In this document: one piece after another, positions 11,055 to 26,000 of the stretch
Layout: every line of letters begins with the position of its first letter
How positions within the stretch are numbered: the stretch's first letter is position 1
Assembly (NCBI GenBank): GCA_903813345.2
Contig: CAIIXF020000006.1
Location: 25,859,936-25,923,935 of the forward strand
Reading direction: 5' to 3'
DNA: 64,000 bases
From: Owenia fusiformis
Lineage: Eukaryota; Annelida; Polychaeta; Sabellida; Oweniidae
Notes under the pieces: generated by a model
What the model was told of the DNA's origin: nothing
Database searches by the model: none
The model's input: only the letters and a program-made list of their open reading frames with translations
Translations under genes and position numbers: made by a program

Positions 11055-14000
11055 GTTTGTACTGTTTTTATTGAATTTACTCATGATCAAGCTACGATAA
11101 TGAGACTCAATACACGAGGTACACTTGCGAACATTCAGTTCAAATTTCACAGTGAAAATCTTCACGATACCATCATTATTTTAATTTTAGAGGAAGCACA
11201 TGTTTACTTCCGGAAGTTTTTGTTTCAAAAAGTTTGTTTTCAATCTGAAGAATGTGATTGTTCCGTGCTTTTGTTTACAGTACATTTGTAGGTGTGATAT
11301 ATATACACTGTCAGTAATATCATTGCTTTGTTCACATCTTAGAGACTAGATGTAACCTAGGTGCATTCATGCACCCTCTGGGTCTCTGAGGATCGTGTTG
11401 GCCCCAGGGGTGCATAACATGCAATGTAAATTTATCAAATTTAAGAAATGCTGAAAAGTCCGGATCTGATGTTTTTGACTTTTCTCCCAAGATCTTACCT
11501 CAATCTTGAAAATTCTTTCACCACTGGATAGCGGGACCAAAAATCTTCAAAATGAACCCATAAATGCCTCGCTTTATTACAGTAATTATGTGTAATCGTT
11601 GCAGATAAGACGAAATTGCATTTCTGACCGGTCTTCTTGACATTTTCGCTGACCTAATTTCAAGTGCGCATGCGTTGCATAAATCAGTGTGATGATCACG
11701 TGACGTGACGTAATTTGATGATCACGTGTTGTAATGTTTTCCAATAACCAGTTGGTAAACTGCTATAGTGGATTCTTGATTCAATATGTTTGTTATCACG
11801 TCTTGTAACTGTTCTGGCTTCAAATCAAATCCAAACTTTGGTTTTATGTTATGCGAATAGAGATCATTGATTTCTTCCATTGAATACATGATGGTCGAAT
11901 GAATGATATAAACTCTGTATAGTTAAATAGATGGCAGCAATATTCAATGGCTACTCTCGTCAAATCTCGTGAGAATAGAAGCCGCCATAAAGATTTTGTG
12001 AACAGAAGCGACAAACGGCGATTTTGCTACAAAATTAGCACAATTCAACCTTCTACAACCACAAAGCTATGGTAATTTTTTGTATAAATCATCAATGTAT
12101 CCATTTTGTTTATATTTCTCTGTAAATGACGCAGAGATTCTAAGCAGAAGATTAAAATAAAGTGAACCGTCAAAAATAATCAAGAAAAACTTAGATTGGC
12201 ATGAATTTACAAGGATAAACACCGCCTCTAATGCAAGTCCTTACGACAATCCAACGCATTAGAGGCGGTGTTCACCGTCTAGATGTAACCAGACTCAATC
12301 TGTGAATCAGGAGTGCACCATTACTACTTTTTGCAAGGCCTGACTGCGTCGCTAACATGCTAAATATAAGAGTTAGCTGACGTTTGGGAGTCTGACTTAC
12401 CTTCTTAAGGTTAGAACCCGAATCTTAATGAATCCATATCACCTTTGTTGCGTCGATGATGATGCATAAACATAGCATTTGATAGAAATTAGCGTGAATG
12501 CTTTTCCGACTTTTTCATTTTTCATCAATGTTGACTTCCGGGAAGGCGTTGTAGTTATCACGAAATAACGCATTGACCCTTGAACTTTACTTTGTTGACG
12601 TGTCAACCAAGCATGTCTGGTGTGAAAATTAAAAGAATATTAAGCAATGTTCTACATCCGCCAAGCTAAGTGAAGTAGTCAATATTTAAGGACAGGGTGC
12701 ATGTTGGGAAATTTTCTGCATTCCTCAATTGAGTCACATGTTATTTTTCAAACATGAATAACTCTTTCCCCACATTGTCTACATCTTCCAAGTTTTCACA
12801 AAGAGTGCACTTCTGTGCCTAGAAAAGCCTTGTGAGAGGGTTTATTTTGTAAAATGTATAAAAAATGAGAAAATTCAGTGAAAAAATTTTTTGAGAATTT
12901 TCTGATTTTTTTCACTGAATTTTCTTGTTTTTTATACACTCTATCAAAACATTCTTCTCACAAGTCTTTTCTAGGCACATAAGTGTACTCTTTGTGCAAA
13001 ACTGGAAGATATAGACAATGAAGGGAAGGAGTGATTCTTGTTTGAAAAATAACATGTGACTCAATTGAGGAATGCAGAAAATTTCCCATCATGCACCCTG
13101 ACCTTAAAATTACCAATTTCAAGTGAAGTACGCAACGAACGAAACTGCGTGATCTACACTCCCACTATTGGTCTGAATGAAATGCTACGTAGAAATATGA
13201 GCCGTCTGCTGTATTAGTCGATTAATAGAGTAAGACCTGTTGGTGATGCTTTATAATTTAGACCAAAACATTGAAGAACAAACGAACCTGTAAATCGTGA
13301 AAACAACGAACAAATATTCGGTTTTCACATATGTTCGGTAATTTTTCGTATTGAAACTTCCGGAACTTACAAGGAAATCATTCATTTTCTCGATCCATGA
13401 TTTACCTCTTGGATGTTGTGGCAAATGCTCCATGGTTGACGGAACAAAGGTGATATGGTTTCATTAAGATTCGGGTTCTAACCTTTAGAAGGTAAGTCAG
13501 ACTCCCAAACGTCAGCTAACTCTTATATTTAGCATGTTAGCGACGCAGTCAGGCCTTGAAAAAAGTAGTAGTCGACTCTTGAAAGCATACGACTCTCATT
13601 CATTTGTGACTCGAATTACTCTATCGAGCTGGGAAGTTCGATTGGAATTTCTTAAAAATTACGAGCCCATTTTGACTAAACGCTGTGCTGAGTAGCATTA
13701 GGTCAGGGTGCATGTTCGTAATTTCGCTGCAACCCTCAATTGAGTCACATGTTATTTTTCAAACTTGAATCACTCCTTTCCCACAATGTCTACATCTCTC
13801 ACTTTTGCACGAGCATACATGGGCGTAAGGCTATATTTTGAGTTGGCAGCACACTCGGGAATGCCTGATTGCCTAAGGCCGCGCATCGCGTGGGGCCCGG
13901 AAGTATTAGCAGTACTGTCAACCCTTAAAGATTTTCTCGCGGGACAGATTTTTTAGACCCAGTGCCCAAAATTCGCGGGATTTTGCGGGACATCTACTAA

Positions 14001-17000
14001 ATTCGCGGGATTTTGCGGGACATTTAAGGGATTTGCGTGATTGCGCTAATAGGAGATTTTTTTTATCAAATTCGCGGGATTTTGCGGGACCATTCGAGGG
14101 ACAAACACCCTAATTGCGGGACAGTTAACAGGTGTACCACCAAAAACTTCATAGAGGGACAGATTTTTTAGACAAAGTGCCCTAAATTTGCGGGATTTCG
14201 CGGGACATCCACCTAAATTTGCAGGATGTCCCGGGACATTCAAGGGATTTGCGTGATTGGGACTAATGTAAAAGCGTGTAGAAGTACTTAAAGGAATATT
14301 CCTTGCCAAACCATCTCTCTCCTCATATGGTAGCTATAACCATATATATGCTTGCCATGTTTAGCAAAACACGCAAAAATGTTTTGATATGGTCAAATTT
14401 GATCACTTAGAAATGTGATGCTCAATTCCAGTAAGCTGCCATCTTTTAAAATTTTACACAGGAAGTGATGTCATCGACTCTCAACTTTGCATATAGCATT
14501 AGGTGAGGAGCTATTAAGAATTACAAAACCAGCTAAATATTCTTTTTCAACTTTGTATCTTATTTAATCGTTCTGAAAATCTCTTCTTTTATTCTAAGTT
14601 GACAAGCCCTGAAAAAGTTTTTGCACAGAAAGTAATGATCACTTGTCTAGAAGTGATTTTGTGCTGCTTTCCTATACTGTTATGGGCAAGGTTATAGAAG
14701 TTGAGAGTTGATGACATCACTTCCTGCAAGAAATCTTAAAAGATGGCAGCTCACTGGAAATGAGCACTAGATTTTTAAATGATCAATATTGACCATATTA
14801 AAACATTTTCCCATGTTTTGCTAAATATGGAAACTATATATATGATTATAGCTACCATATCAAGAGAGAAAGGGTCTGGCAAGGAATATTCCTTTAAATC
14901 AAACTTTCAGATACTGATTAATCAAATATAATGCACCGTTACATTGTAACTTAAATAAACGTCAACACAATTTCACAAAATACGCATAGGAATATTATTA
15001 AACTTTATTGTAATTTATCAAAAACAAAAACCATGCTTCAGGTGTGATTACCGTAATCTAACACAAAATTCAAAAATTCGGAACAATACTTTGCACTTCT
15101 GGCGTCGTGACCAACTATGAAACGCTTACCCCCATAATGTTATATATTAAAATGTACCTATTCATATACTGTAGGCATGGGCTTTCAATTGAAAGCCCAT
15201 GATATAGGGGTTCGATTAATCTACATCAAATTATAGGGAATGAGGTTAATTTTCTAGATAGGGTTTGTATAAAAAACTGGGTACCGGGTAGTAAATCCTC
15301 CATGCTGGGTTCAAACTTGTACAAAAATGTATGTAACTTCCTTCAAAATTGAGCTAGAAGCTTCAAATAAAAAGCATTTTAAGGCTCTTTTCTTCCTCTA
15401 TCATCTTGGTCATATTTCCATTGGTAATGAAGGGGGGGGGGGGTGCGATCAACCAACAACAGCATGCTAGGTACTTAAAATTAGGTAAACTTTACTCCTC
15501 AAAAGTGCAAAAACTTAGCTTCTTATATAAGATAAGATAATCAAAATATAGGGGATTGCAACAATTTCGGAAATTGGCGGAGGTCAAAGCCACATTTTGC
15601 GGGACTTCGTGGGACAAAGCGGGACACGTGAATTAGCCTAATTTTGATCAAATTCGCGGGATAATCCCGCCATTCGCGGGACACTTGACAGCTCTGTATT
15701 AGTCATATAAATCCGACCATCGTATGCTATATTTCTCGTTATTTTTTGATAGTTTGGATATTTATTTTCTATTATTTTCTTGCATACTAGGGTCGTAAAA
15801 ATTACCTTATTGGAAATTGCGGGAAACGCTTTCCTGGCCTGTTTCGGCAACCAAAATCACACAAATGATGTATTAGAATAAGTTTTTCATCTATAATGTA
15901 TTAAATCCTACCTTACACACGCCAAACACTTGATAATTGAAGAAGTATAAGTATTTTTCTGAAAACAAATTTTTTCCCAACGTGTAGATGCATTCTGGGT
16001 GATGATCGTGTAAAAATAAAAGTCTAGGTGAAACGAAATTACAATAAACTACGGCAGCCATATTGAGATCAAGATTTCCACTCGAAAAAGTTGTACAGGG
16101 GGAGGAAGGCGGCTTCTGGCGATTGAATCTCCAGTCCTGTCCGAACACCAAGGAGGGTGAAGAAACCGAAAACACTAAACAGATATTTTTGTAATAAATA
16201 ATTACGATTTTGTTTTGGTTGCATGGTTTCACATTTAGACTGTATTCAGTGACCCTGAGTGACCTTGAGAGCCATATTGGAAATTGGTTCGAACATATAC
16301 GAAAATGATTACATTTCTTCATTTATCAAGTGTTTCCTGTGTTTAAGGTAAGATTTAATACATTCTAGTTGAAGCATTGGATCCATTATCTTATCTGTGT
16401 AACTTTTGTTGGGCATAGAGGGCAGAAAAGCATTTACCGCAATATACTGGGCTTAATATCCTCGACGCAAATGTTGAAAACAAAAATAAAAAACAAATAT
16501 CCAAATCGTCAAAAAGAAACGTGAAACAACAACATTAAGTCGAGTTCACTTGACTAGGAAGTATGCTCCCCTGTGAATTTTTTTTTCAAGGACGTTATTT
16601 GATGGAATCTAAGCGTTTTTATCAACTTAAATGTTGACAATGTTAAAAATACAGATACGGTAGGAAGCATAAATAAATTCGCAAATAAATTAATGCATTT
16701 TAACACATTTTTAATTTTTTTCAAATTCATTTGGTACGCCTGTGCGTATTTTGCGTAATAGGCGCTACGCCGGAAAAAATTGTTTTGATAAAATGTATAA
16801 AAAACATTTTTTTCATTTTACAAAACAAATCTTCTTACCAGTCTTTTCTAGGCACATAAGTACACTCTTTGTGCAAAACTGGAAGATGTTGACAATGTGG
16901 GGAAGGAGTGATTCCTGTTTGAAAAATAACATGTGACTTAATTGAGGATTGCAGCAAATTCCGAACATGCACCCTGGCCTTAATATTTATCAATACATTA

Positions 17001-20000
17001 ATTTATTTGTGATTACCTTAAAGTTATTTTGTTCCTTCAACAGTCTGTGGTGGCAGTAAATCAACATTCTACTAGACTTCAAAAATTTTGAATTAAGATT
17101 GCAGCCATGTTTAGGTCTTGCGAGATCTCGTGACTTTCGAAAGTAAACATTTACTACAAAATAACTCGCATAAGCTATATAAATATGAATTCTGAAAGAT
17201 GATATTGTAGTTTTAGGATATCAACAACATATTCATGGGAGGTTAAATCTAAGAAATTTACAAAGTTGTAAATGAAATGATATAGTGGGTATTATTTTCT
17301 TTGTTCTAGGTCATAGAGCTTGACCTTGATCAGCTACCTGAAGGGGAAGAGGTCCTTGGCATCTTGAAACAAGAGACTGCACCATTACACATATGGGTCA
17401 CACTCGCTGTAAGTTAACTTTATTGCACATTAAGGTTCAACTGGAAAGTAACATTGCACATATGGGTCACACTCGCTGTAAGTTAACTTTATTGTACATT
17501 AAGGTTCAACTGGAAAGTAACATTGCACATATGGGTTACACTCGCTGTAAGTTTGCTTTATTGTACATTAAGGTTCAACTGGAAAGTAACATTACACATA
17601 TGGGTCACACTTGCTGTAAGTTAACTTTATTGTATATTAAGGTTCAACTGGAAAGTAACATTACACATATGGGTCACACTCGCTGTAAGTTAACTTTATT
17701 GTACATTAAGGTTCAACTGGAAAGTAACATTACACATATGGGTCACACTCACTGTAAATTAACTTTATTGTACATTAAGGTTCAACTGGAAAGTAACATT
17801 GCACATATGGGTCACACTTGCTGTAAGTTAACTTTATTGTATATTAAGGTTCAACTGGAAAGTAACATTACACATATGGGTCACACTTGCTGTAAGTTAA
17901 CTTTGTTGTACATTAAGGTTCAACTAGAAAGTAACATTGCACATATGGGTCACACAACTCGCTGTAAGTTAACTTTATTGTACATTAAGGTTCAACTGGA
18001 AAGTAACATTGCACATATGGGTCACACTCGCTGTAAGTTAACTTAATTGTACATTAAGGTTCAACTGGAAAGTAACATTACACATATGGGTCACACTCGC
18101 TGTAAGTTAACTTTATTGCACATTAAGGTTCAACTGAAAAGTAACATTACACATATGGGTCACACTTGCTGTAAGTTAACTTTGTTGTACATTAAGGTTC
18201 AACTGGAAAGTATCATTACACATATGGGTCACACTTGCTGTAAGTTAACTTTATTGTACAGGGTGTCAAATAAGTCTGTTCTCCCCCCTTAACTTTTTTA
18301 TCTTTGGATTTATCATACTTTCCCATATATCATTTTGAAGGTTATGGAAAATGCTGATCACCCTCAAAAAATCAATCATAAACGCCTCCTAATAAAATTG
18401 CTACAATGTTTCTTCTCAGGTTGTAGTTGACCTTTAATTACATCGAAACAAGTAAAATTACCAGGTAATAGTGATTGAAAATTGAAAATGATACTGCAGT
18501 GACAATGCCAACATTGGGTGATTTCGATGTTTCTCAATATCGTTACAGAGTAAAATGTGTTGCATTCAGGGGAGCTTTTGAAGCAGGGGCATCTTTCATC
18601 ACAAAATAGTTGATAACAGCCATAACATATGGACATAACTAAAAATACTCTAAAAAATTGGAATTTAACCAATCACTCTGAAATTTGGTGTGTGATCAGC
18701 AAATTGAATTCCCTTTAAGATGGTATATACCAACCCTATGTTATTTCTGAATTAAAAAAGTTAAGGGGGGAGAACAGACTTATTTGACGCCCTGTACATT
18801 AAGGTTCAACTGGAAAGTAACATTACACATATGGGTCACACTCGCTGTAAGTTAACTTTATTGTATATTAAGGTTCAACTGGAAAGTAACATTACACATA
18901 TGGGTCACACTCGCTGTAAGTTAACTTTATTGTACATTAAGGTTCAACTGGAAAGTAACATTGCACATATGAGTCACACGACTCGCTGTAAGTTAACTTT
19001 ATTGTACATTAAGGTTCAACTGGAAGTGGAAAGTAACATTACACATATGAGTCACACTCGCTGTAAGTTTACTTTATTGTACATTAAGGTTCAACTGGAA
19101 AGTAACATTACACATATGGGTTACACGATTCGCTGTAAGTTAACTTTATTGTACATTAAGGTTCAACTGGAAAGTAACATTACACATATGGGTCACACTC
19201 GTTGTAAGTTTACTTTATTGTACACTAAAGTTCAACTGGAAAGTAACATTACACATATGGGTCACACGATTCGCTGTAAGTTAACTTTATTGTACATTAA
19301 GGTTCAACTGGAAAGTAACATTACACATATGGGTCACACTTGCTGTAAGTTAACTTTATTGTACATTAAGGTTCAACTGGAAAGTAACATTACACATATG
19401 GGTCACACTTGCTGTAAGTTTACTTTATTGTACATTAAGGTTCAACTGGAAAGTAACATTACACATATGGGTCACACTTGCTGTAAGTTAACTTTATTGT
19501 ACATTAAGGTTCAACAGGAAAGTAACATTGCACATATGGGTCACACTCGCTGTAAGTTAACTTTATTGTACATTAAGGTTCAACTGGAAAGTAACATTGC
19601 ACATATGGGTCACACTCGCTGTAAGTTTACTTTATTGTATATTAAGGTTCAACTGGAAAGTAACATTACACATATGGGTCACACTTGCTGTAAGTTAACT
19701 TTATTGTACATTAAGGTTCAACTGGAAAGTAACATTACACATATGGGTCACACTCGCTGTAAGTTAACTTTATTGTACATTAAGGTTCAAGTGGAAGTGG
19801 AAAGTAACATTACACATATGAGTCACACTCGCTGTAAGTTTACTTTATTGTACATTAAGGTTCAAGTAGAAGTGGAAAGTAACATTACACATATGAGTCA
19901 CACTCGCTGTAAGTTTACTTTATTGTACATTAAGGTTCAACTGGAAAGTAACATTACACATATGGGTCACACTTGCTGTAAGTTAACTTTATTGTACATT

Positions 20001-23000
20001 AAGTTTAAACTGGAAAGTAACATTGCACATATGGGTCACATTGCTGTAAGTTAACTTTATTGTACATTAAGGAAACTTGTTTGATGTATCAGTTCATTGT
20101 TGACTCTTTATTGTACATAAAACATGTGTGACACGCCAGTAGTTATCAAATACCATTCATTATTGTAATTCATGACTTATTAACAACAAAATGAACTATA
20201 TGTAAAAATTCCAAAAGTCTACAAAGCCATGTACATTTCTATTAGAGCTGTTCCTTTTTCATGTATAGTATTACATACCCAGCGAAGCATTTGTATTGAA
20301 GTCAGTGGAGCTGAAGGTCGGCTATATATTCCTGTATAGCCGCCAAACCTTTTACCATGACAATCTTATGACGTCATCGGGACGTCATGTTTCATTTCTT
20401 CCTAATTTCACTCGCACACAGACACGTGGCGTCATTGATATAACGTAGCCATGATATAAAAGTATGTAATATAACAGTTATGTCCGTATCATTGAATATA
20501 TGCCTTCGGTCTGTCATAATACAACCCTCGCAAGCTCGGGCTATATTGGTGACAGACCTTAGGCATATATTCAATGATAGGGACATAACTGCTAATTATT
20601 GACCATTAGTTAATCTGACGAAACATTTAATTTTTCATCGCACTTTGAAAAAGTGCCATATTGTCGTTATCTTGTGCTGCTGGTTGGGTAGGTACTAGAA
20701 GGTGGCGTCAAAAATATCTTGTCATCAAAATGTGCCCTTAGATCTAATTAGGTTTTGAGCATGCTGCGTAAATTACATGTACGCCATTTTGCTCTTCAAA
20801 GTGCAATATTCATCACTGTATGTCTTGTTTCGATTTCAGCTTGAATATTACAAACAAGGCTTCACAGATGACTTCGCTAAGATCCTCGAGGCCTCAAGGT
20901 CAGAGTCGGAAATCTCGTACCAGGGATCGGAAAAAGATCAGATGCGAGCTATCGACACTCTGGCAGCGTACTATGTACAATGGGCCCATAGAGAGAAGAA
21001 TAAAGACAAAAAGAGGGACTTGTACACACAGGCCACTCAGCTCTATACCACAGCTGATAAGATCATCATGTACGACCAGGTAATGCAACACTAATTTATT
21101 CTCTTTATTTGAATTAACTGTCATATATGCAGGCCCGTAGCCAGGGGGGTCGCAGGGTTCGGACGAACCCCCCCTGGCCAAAAATTCTTTCAAAATCATG
21201 CAGTTTTTCACCATTTTGAGCACTTCTCAAGTGATTTTAGCCATATTTGGGCCAAAATTGTCAAATGTGAACCCCCCCTTGAAATTTTTGAAAAATGAAC
21301 CCCCCCTTGGCAAATCCTGGCTACGGGCCTGTATATGTAAAACATTTTGAAGTTTTGGCAGACTGTAGTTAAGAATAACCGGTCGAAGTAGAAAAGTAAA
21401 ACACCTGCAAAGTCCCATAATTTGTTGAGTCCTATGAGTTACATTTCCAATTTTAGAATTTGATTAACTGTAGAAGTTTCACAACATAAAATGTTTAGTT
21501 ATATGCATTTTTCAATTTTGTATCATGTTTATATTGTTGAATGTTATTTCAGAATCATTTACTTGGTCGTGCCTACTTCTGCCTCCTGGAAGGAGATAAG
21601 ATGGACCAGGCAGATGCCCAGTTCAACTTTGTCTTGAATCAGGTAATGAAAAAAACATGTCTTTATCCTCTATGCTTTGTCCCCTCTCATTGATTACTAG
21701 CCTGTGTTGGAGCAGGAGTCCATGAATATCAGTCCATTTGAACGATCATGTCAGTAACATTCATTTCATGACATAATAATTATACTGTCTGTATTTCTCA
21801 TGTTGCCTATTTCATCAAACCAGAGGGAGATATAGTCTTTATAAAGTAAATGGAGGACTTCAGTATGTTTAAAAATGAAGTGTTGGTTGAAATTGTATAA
21901 AGTTGATACTTAAAGTTAAACTTAAACTGCCACTAGACCTGAGTTTATATGAACTGTGGCAACATTCTCTTTCCATATTTAATTTCATAATGTGTAAGAT
22001 TCTAAAAATGTTGTTTAACGTAAATGTTATGTTATATAAAAGTAACTGACCATGCATACATTTTCTATTTAAATCTATATTTTTGTTTATTATAGACAAG
22101 CAGTAGTATACCTGCTTTGTTGGGTAAAGCCTGTATTGCGTTCAACAAGAAAGACTACAGAGGGGCACTTGCATACTATAAGAAAGCATTGAGAACCAAC
22201 CCCAAGTGTCCGGCTAATGTTCGTCTAGGGATGGGACATTGTTTTGTCAAGCTTGGAAAACCAGAAAAAGCAAGGTATGTCTTAGCCTGTATCAAATATG
22301 GTTGAATACTTGATAAGAGGAACTCTGCATCTTCCACTCGAAGTGGTGACATATTGTTATAGTCTCCAATTTTTATGGATCGTGTTCAGCAGTTGGTGTT
22401 TGGCGGTTGGCATCTGTAACGAATTGCAGGTCACATTTTGCATGTTAATGACTTGTACTTTCCTTTCTATTGTGAAGCTTTTGCCATCTATGCCTGATAT
22501 ACTAGCAAAAAGCTCCCCTAGGTAGTGTTAAACTAATGCTGTACCTGTATACATATTGTTCCAGGCTAGCATTTGAGCGAGCCCTAACCTTGGATCCCCA
22601 GTGTGTCGGAGCTCTGGTTGGGATGTCAATCCTTGAACTGAATGAGAAGAACCCTGAGAGTATTAAGAATGGTGTCCAACTACTGTCCAAAGCATATACG
22701 ATAGACTCTGGCAACCCTATGGTGTTAAACCATCTTGCTAATCATTTCTTCTATAAGAAGGTAAGACAATGTAGGCTTAAACATCAGGTCTGCATCCTCA
22801 TAAACTCACCTTCCATGTAAGCTCTCTTGCCTCTTAAACTCTCCTTCCTCATATACTCTCTTTCCTTATAGGTTTCCTTCCTCCTATTATGATATAAAGC
22901 CCTCTTCCTTCATAAAGTCTTCTTGCTCATAAACCTCTTTCCTCATAAATTCTCCTTCTTAACAATAATGTTTTAGGGGATTGTAAGGATTTAAGTACAA

Positions 23001-26000
23001 GTGCAAAAAGGGAAGATCAATACAAAGAGTATGATAAAACACAGTTAGAAAAAACTAAGAGCACAATGTGTGGAGAAGGCTAGCCAATTTTAAAGTTAGA
23101 TTTTATACACTTTTCTAAAGAGGGCTTTTTACAGGCACTTAATTAATATATGACTTTACATACTAGCCCATGCCTAAAATCCAAAATCTGGAAAAACCTT
23201 CAGTTATATAATTTCTGTTGGAATGTTTTAGGATTATCAAAAAGTGCAGCATTTGGCGCTACATGCCTTTCATAATACAGAGAATGAAGGAATGAGAGCA
23301 GAGAGTTGTTATCAGCTTGCTCGGGCGTTCCATGTCCAGGAGGATTACGACCAAGCTTTCCAGTATTATTACCAAGCCACTCAATTTGCCTCTTCCAACT
23401 TTATCCTTCCTCATTTTGGACTGGGGCAGATGTATGTGCACAGAGGTGATACAGAAAATGTAAGTTTAGACAAATTCAATTTAATTATCTGATTTTTTTT
23501 CAAATTTGCAAATAGTAATATGTACATATAAAGAAAGAACTGTACGTCCTCTATAACATCCCCCTGCCTCATGTTGGCCTTATGTACACAAATGTGATAC
23601 AATCTCAGACTTGTCAATTCATTTACCAACAATTTTCCAATCTCCCAATTTAGAGAATATGCGCTCGTCACATGTTTGGAGGAATGAGTTTTGTTAGACC
23701 TGCATTTGGAGGATGTATTTCTGAAGCTTTGCACCTTATTTTATTGTTCACCATTTGCCAAGAAATAAATAAAATTCTGGTTGAAAATTCAGTCTTCAGG
23801 TTAAAATCACCACATCTTAGACCAACTCAAAGTGTTCTTATAAACTGGTGTTCATATCTAGAACATAAAATAACAAAGGACTTGATAAGATCACCAGGCC
23901 ATGTTCTCATTGGTGATTTTTGCTACATTTATTAATTTACAAAACCATCATTACATTACATTACCATCATTGTTTGTAATTGTTCAATTGTTTTATTACA
24001 GGCATCTATGTGTTTTGAGAAAGTGATTAAAGCTCAACCCAACAATTATGAGACCATGAAGATATTAGGCTCGCTGTACTCCAACTCCCCTGACTTGGCC
24101 AAGAGAGAAATTGCAAAGGTATGTAGATATTTGAATATACAAATAAGTTTACAAATCAACATCAGTTTAACTATTTTATTTAAATGTACAGTAGAACCTG
24201 TGTTGGTTGAACACTTATGGGGTCACAAAAATGTGTTGACTGCATGTTGGGAATTTTATACAGAAGTCTGTGGAATCTGTGCTGAGAAGGGGTGTTCATC
24301 AGATATTGGTGTTCACTGAAGAGGTGTTCACTAAAACATGTTTAACTGTACTGTACTCATAAACAGTAATTATCTATCAGTTTCCAATTTCTGTATAGTC
24401 ACTAGGCACCTGTTGACACCTGTTGTTACACTAAAACTATGATTTTTGTATTTTCTGAGTTTTCCATGTATTTTATGAAGTTAAGATCTCCTTCCTTGGT
24501 ACTTACAAGTAGGTCACCATTGTGATCAATTGTAACCACATTGGGTGACTTAACATTGTCTTCTGGAGTCAGGAGGTATTTAATAAACTTCCCTGTTGGA
24601 TCCAACTTGTGGACCCTGTTGTTACCACAGTCAGCTATAATGATGTTATCAAGTGAGTCTGTACAGATCCCTTGTGGGCTGTCGAGTTCATTATCACCAC
24701 ATCCCATTGTGCCATAGCTAAATGCAAGCTCACCATATTTGCTGAATCCTTTGACGCTGTTGAGATCGAGATCAGATATGATCACCACGTCTTTGCTATT
24801 TGTTGTTACAAAACATGGATCTTGTATTATATCCGTACCAATCGTTGCTAGGATGGATCCATCTTTGTAGTCAATAATATACACACATTTTGCACCTCGA
24901 TCAATGACCACAAGCTCTCCTGCAGAGTTCATGCATACGTCCCATGGATCTTGAAATTTACCAATGTTTTTCAATAGTCCAAACGCTTGATTGTAAATAG
25001 CTACATAGTCTTGTTTAGAGTCGATGACCGCATAGCAATCATCTTTCAGAGTACACACTCTATCATTATCATGAAAAAATCTTGTGAATGTTTTTATTAA
25101 TGTTTTCCCGTCATTTTTATATAATGCTAATATACATTCTTCACCAAAGGAGCTTTCTAGCACTAAAATATTTTTATTATTGTTTGTTATACATATGTCT
25201 CTTATTGCAGTATATGAACTCTTTTTGTCAACTAAATGTACGGTTTTGTATATTTTAGGTGAATGTGGTATTTTGTTTTGTAAAGATGGCACTGATAGCA
25301 CCCTCACTTGCGGTTTATTGTAGCGTAAGATCGATTCTTGAGAGGTATCCAAGTACCCTGGTTCAAATATGCTCGTGTTATGAGGTTCAAAGTCATCTTC
25401 TAAATTCGAGGAACTCCAATCATGAAGTGTTTGTTTTATCTCCGTACTTGAGTTTACAATCTCAACTGGATGCCCATACTTTTTCAAGGAGGTCAGGTTC
25501 AGTAATGTAGATTCAGTGACGCTCTTTTTACATTCTATAGTATATCTTTGAGATTCTATCTGATTTATGGTTTTGTTGTGCAAACTAAACACAGCCTTTT
25601 CCAGTTTCTGAAACCAAAGAGCTATCTCAATTCTGATAGCATGATGGTCAGATCTCATACTCATTAAAAGTTTTTGAAATTTTTCTTTCTCAGTTGCGAT
25701 AACATCAGTTGAAGATTTAATCTGTTGGTCGAGAAATTCTTTTTGTGTGAAGCCCAGCTTGATTGTTGCAGAGATATTTTGCATCTCAGTGTTAGCAACT
25801 TGTTCAATTTTCACGCATTGGTGTCCAGAATGTCTGGCTATACAACATTCTCTACAAACAGGAATCTTGTCTGCCTTACAGTATAACTGAAGAGACTGGT
25901 CAGGATGCTTTGGGCAATCAATATTCCTTTTAGAGAGGCCTTCTATTATAATGCTCAGATCATTTTCAGGATTTCCAGTCAGTTCAACGAGCTCATGCGA

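Larger units (their letters stand above)
13701..16979. mobile_element. Interrupted or long member of the TTAA element family
   Basis: The left half of the family lies at 13701-13810 (GGTCAGGGTGCATGTTCG, TTGAGTCACATGTTATTTTT). The matching right half is at 16787-16979 (TCTTTTCTAGGCACATAAGT to CATGCACCCTGGCC, then TTAA). The 3 kb between has no transposase frame and contains another TTAA element and GCGGGA repeats. It is either one MITE split by insertions or two half copies. Confidence 0.5.
11055..17309 (+). other. CTR9 intron 1, transposon-rich
   Basis: No coding exon. It holds a large inverted pair (12324-12449 with 13442-13570), TTAA-flanked elements (12690-13103, 14292-14893, 13701-16979) and GCGGGA-rich repeats (13935-14275, 15590-15680). 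A short hairpin lies at 12216-12272 (ACACCGCCTCTAATGC and its complement). Confidence 0.6.

Noticed and set aside
17393-20054. Long open frames of 217, 81 and 407 codons with a 23-residue repeat
   Set aside because: They are a by-product of a 69-bp tandem array whose period is divisible by three. The CTR9 frame through the same sequence stops after each GTAAGT. No signal peptide or domain is seen.
24190-24350. Possible MITE around repeated GGTGTTCA words in CTR9 intron 8
   Set aside because: The ends loosely resemble the ACTGTAAAACC element at 54335, but the inverted match is too weak to call.
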